NCBI GenBank assembly: GCA_002413145.1 | Contig: DHWK01000083.1 | Location: 4,141 to 10,265, forward strand | Direction of reading: 5' to 3' | DNA: 6,125 nt | DNA from: a bacterium UBP12_UBA5184 | GTDB taxonomy: Bacteria > Vulcanimicrobiota > Vulcanimicrobiia > Vulcanimicrobiales > Vulcanimicrobiaceae | In this document: in pieces, positions 5,187-6,125 of the stretch | Layout of the letters: each line of letters starts with the position of its first letter | How positions within the stretch are numbered: position 1 is the stretch's first letter | Translations under genes and position numbers: made by a program | Notes under the pieces: model-generated | Databases searched by the model: none | What the model was told of the DNA's origin: nothing | What the model saw: only the letters and a program-made list of their open reading frames with translations

Positions 5187-6125
5187 GTGAACCCTCTCGG
5201 CCGGACGGAGCAGCGCCTCGCGGTCGCGGCCGTCGCCGTGGCGGTCGTGGCCCTCTTCGCGCTCAGGCCCGAGACGCGACCCTCCGCCCTCATGCGCGAC
5301 TTCAACGCATTTTACTGCGCCGGAGCGGCGCTCGACCGCGCCGCCGATCCATACCGCAGCGAGCCGCTCGGTTCGTGCGAACGCGCACCTCGGGCCACCT
5401 GGCTGAACCGCGGGATCCCGAATCTCGCGGCGCCCGCGCCGCTGCCGCCCTATGCCCTAGCTCCGTTCCGCGCGCTGGCCCGCCTTCCGTACGCCGTCGC
5501 CGTCATCGTCTGGAGCGTCGTTCTCGTGTTGAGTTTCGGCCTGACGGTTGCCTCGATGCGCCGCTTGACGAATCTGCCCATCGGCGTGATCGCCGGGGCA
5601 TTTCTCCTGGGCGACGGGTATGCCGCCTGGACGCTCGGCCAGGTGGCGCCGATCGCGGTCGCCGCGCTCGCCCTGGCCGGATACTTCGTCGCGAGCGGCC
5701 GGCCCAATGCAGCCGCGGCCGCCGTCGCCTGCGCGACCATCGAACCGCACGTTGCGTTGCCCGCGGCGCTCGCGCTGTTCCTGTGGTGCCCGCGCGCGCG
5801 TCTCGGGTTGGGGGCAGCAGCGGTCGCGCTGGGCGGACTCTCGCTCTGGACCGGCGGTTGGGACCTCAACCTCGAGTACGTCCGTCAGGTGCTGCCGGCG
5901 CACGCGCTCTCGGAGCTCATCAGTTCGCGCCAGCTGAGCCTGAGCTCGGTGCTACACCGCGTCGGAGCGAGCGACGCCGCAGCGATACGCGCCGGCGAGA
6001 TCTCCTACGCCGTGATGCTCGCGATTTCGCTTTGGGCGGCGCCGATCGCAGCCCGGCGCCTGTCGTCACCGGCGTTGCTGGTGGCGCTGCCGGTCGCGCT
6101 GACGCTCGTCGGCGGACCGTTCGGC
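5187..6125 (+). CDS. DUF2029/GT87-like membrane glycosyltransferase, 3' end beyond window
   Basis: This open frame of 313 codons runs off the window. A first membrane segment (about 11-26) is followed by an extracytoplasmic loop with RDFNAFYCAGAAL (37-49) and DPY (54-56). This matches the D-F-x-x-Y-x-A...G-x-DPY pattern of DUF2029/GT87 polyprenyl-phosphate-sugar-dependent GT-C enzymes, with D38 the likely catalytic acid. PLPPYALAPF corresponds to the family's YPP..L.P segment. LGQVAPIAVAALALAGYF followed by GRPNAAAAAVACATIEPH matches LGQ-N...GRP...LG...K.P, although the usual Lys before Pro is Glu here. Several more hydrophobic segments follow. The GTG at 5187 is chosen because a stop lies two codons upstream and because it keeps the first membrane segment; AAGGGG abuts it without a proper spacing. 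Later starts (GTG 5238, ATG 5292) are possible; ATG 5292 would lose the first segment. The gene is divergent from the CoA-transferase operon by 29 bases. Donor and acceptor sugars are unknown. Confidence 0.75.
   Translation, partial: MNPLGRTEQRLAVAAVAVAVVALFALRPETRPSALMRDFNAFYCAGAALDRAADPYRSEPLGSCERAPRATWLNRGIPNLAAPAPLPPYALAPFRALARLPYAVAVIVWSVVLVLSFGLTVASMRRLTNLPIGVIAGAFLLGDGYAAWTLGQVAPIAVAALALAGYFVASGRPNAAAAAVACATIEPHVALPAALALFLWCPRARLGLGAAAVALGGLSLWTGGWDLNLEYVRQVLPAHALSELISSRQLSLSSVLHRVGASDAAAIRAGEISYAVMLAISLWAAPIAARRLSSPALLVALPVALTLVGGPFG

Noticed and set aside
5450..5903. Two minus-strand frames of about 140 codons opposite the GT87-like gene
   Set aside because: The plus-strand frame is open for 313 codons with membrane segments and family motifs; the minus frames are Ala/Arg-rich and lack motifs.

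Overview
This 6.1 kb window is GC-rich bacterial chromosome. It holds two tRNA genes (one cut by the left edge), five complete protein genes and one protein gene cut by the right edge. Nothing in it fixes the taxon. The zinc-binding form of L33, a GC-rich codon bias rich in Ala, Val and Arg, a SpoIIAA-like STAS protein and a TRAP/CoA-transferase cassette would suit a soil lineage such as Vulcanimicrobiota (Eremiobacterota, WPS-2), but that is only a low-confidence guess.

Left edge (1-451). rpmG (ribosomal protein L33) and the 5' part of a tRNA, probably tRNA-Trp, run leftward off the window. This is the conserved bacterial order rpmG-tRNA-Trp-secE-nusG, so the window probably begins at the edge of the secE/nusG/ribosomal-protein/RNA-polymerase locus. 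Two tandem sigma70-like promoters for rpmG can be read at about 233-297. On the other strand lies a complete tRNA-Arg(CCT) with an encoded CCA.

Middle (452-5157). A small single-domain STAS protein of the anti-sigma-factor-antagonist type (107 aa) follows the tRNA on the + strand. It ends only 11 bases from the end of a leftward three-gene operon. In transcription order the operon encodes a family III (CaiB/BaiF) CoA-transferase, a TRAP solute-binding protein (DctP type) and a fused TRAP membrane protein (DctQ + DctM in one chain). The gaps are 26 and 9 bases, and the Shine-Dalgarno sequence of the last gene overlaps the stop codon of dctP. The simplest reading is a module that captures an organic acid outside the membrane, imports it with an ion gradient and activates it as a CoA thioester in the cytoplasm. 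The substrate cannot be read from the sequence.

Right edge (5187-6125). Divergent from the operon, after a 29-base gap, a GTG-initiated gene for a polytopic membrane protein resembling DUF2029/GT87 (GT-C fold) glycosyltransferases stays open to the window end.

No CRISPR array, insertion sequence, integrase, phage gene or toxin-antitoxin pair is visible. The two gene-free stretches (207-374 and 452-617) are each under 170 bases. I found no clearly new biological system. The most informative element is the CoA-transferase/TRAP operon.
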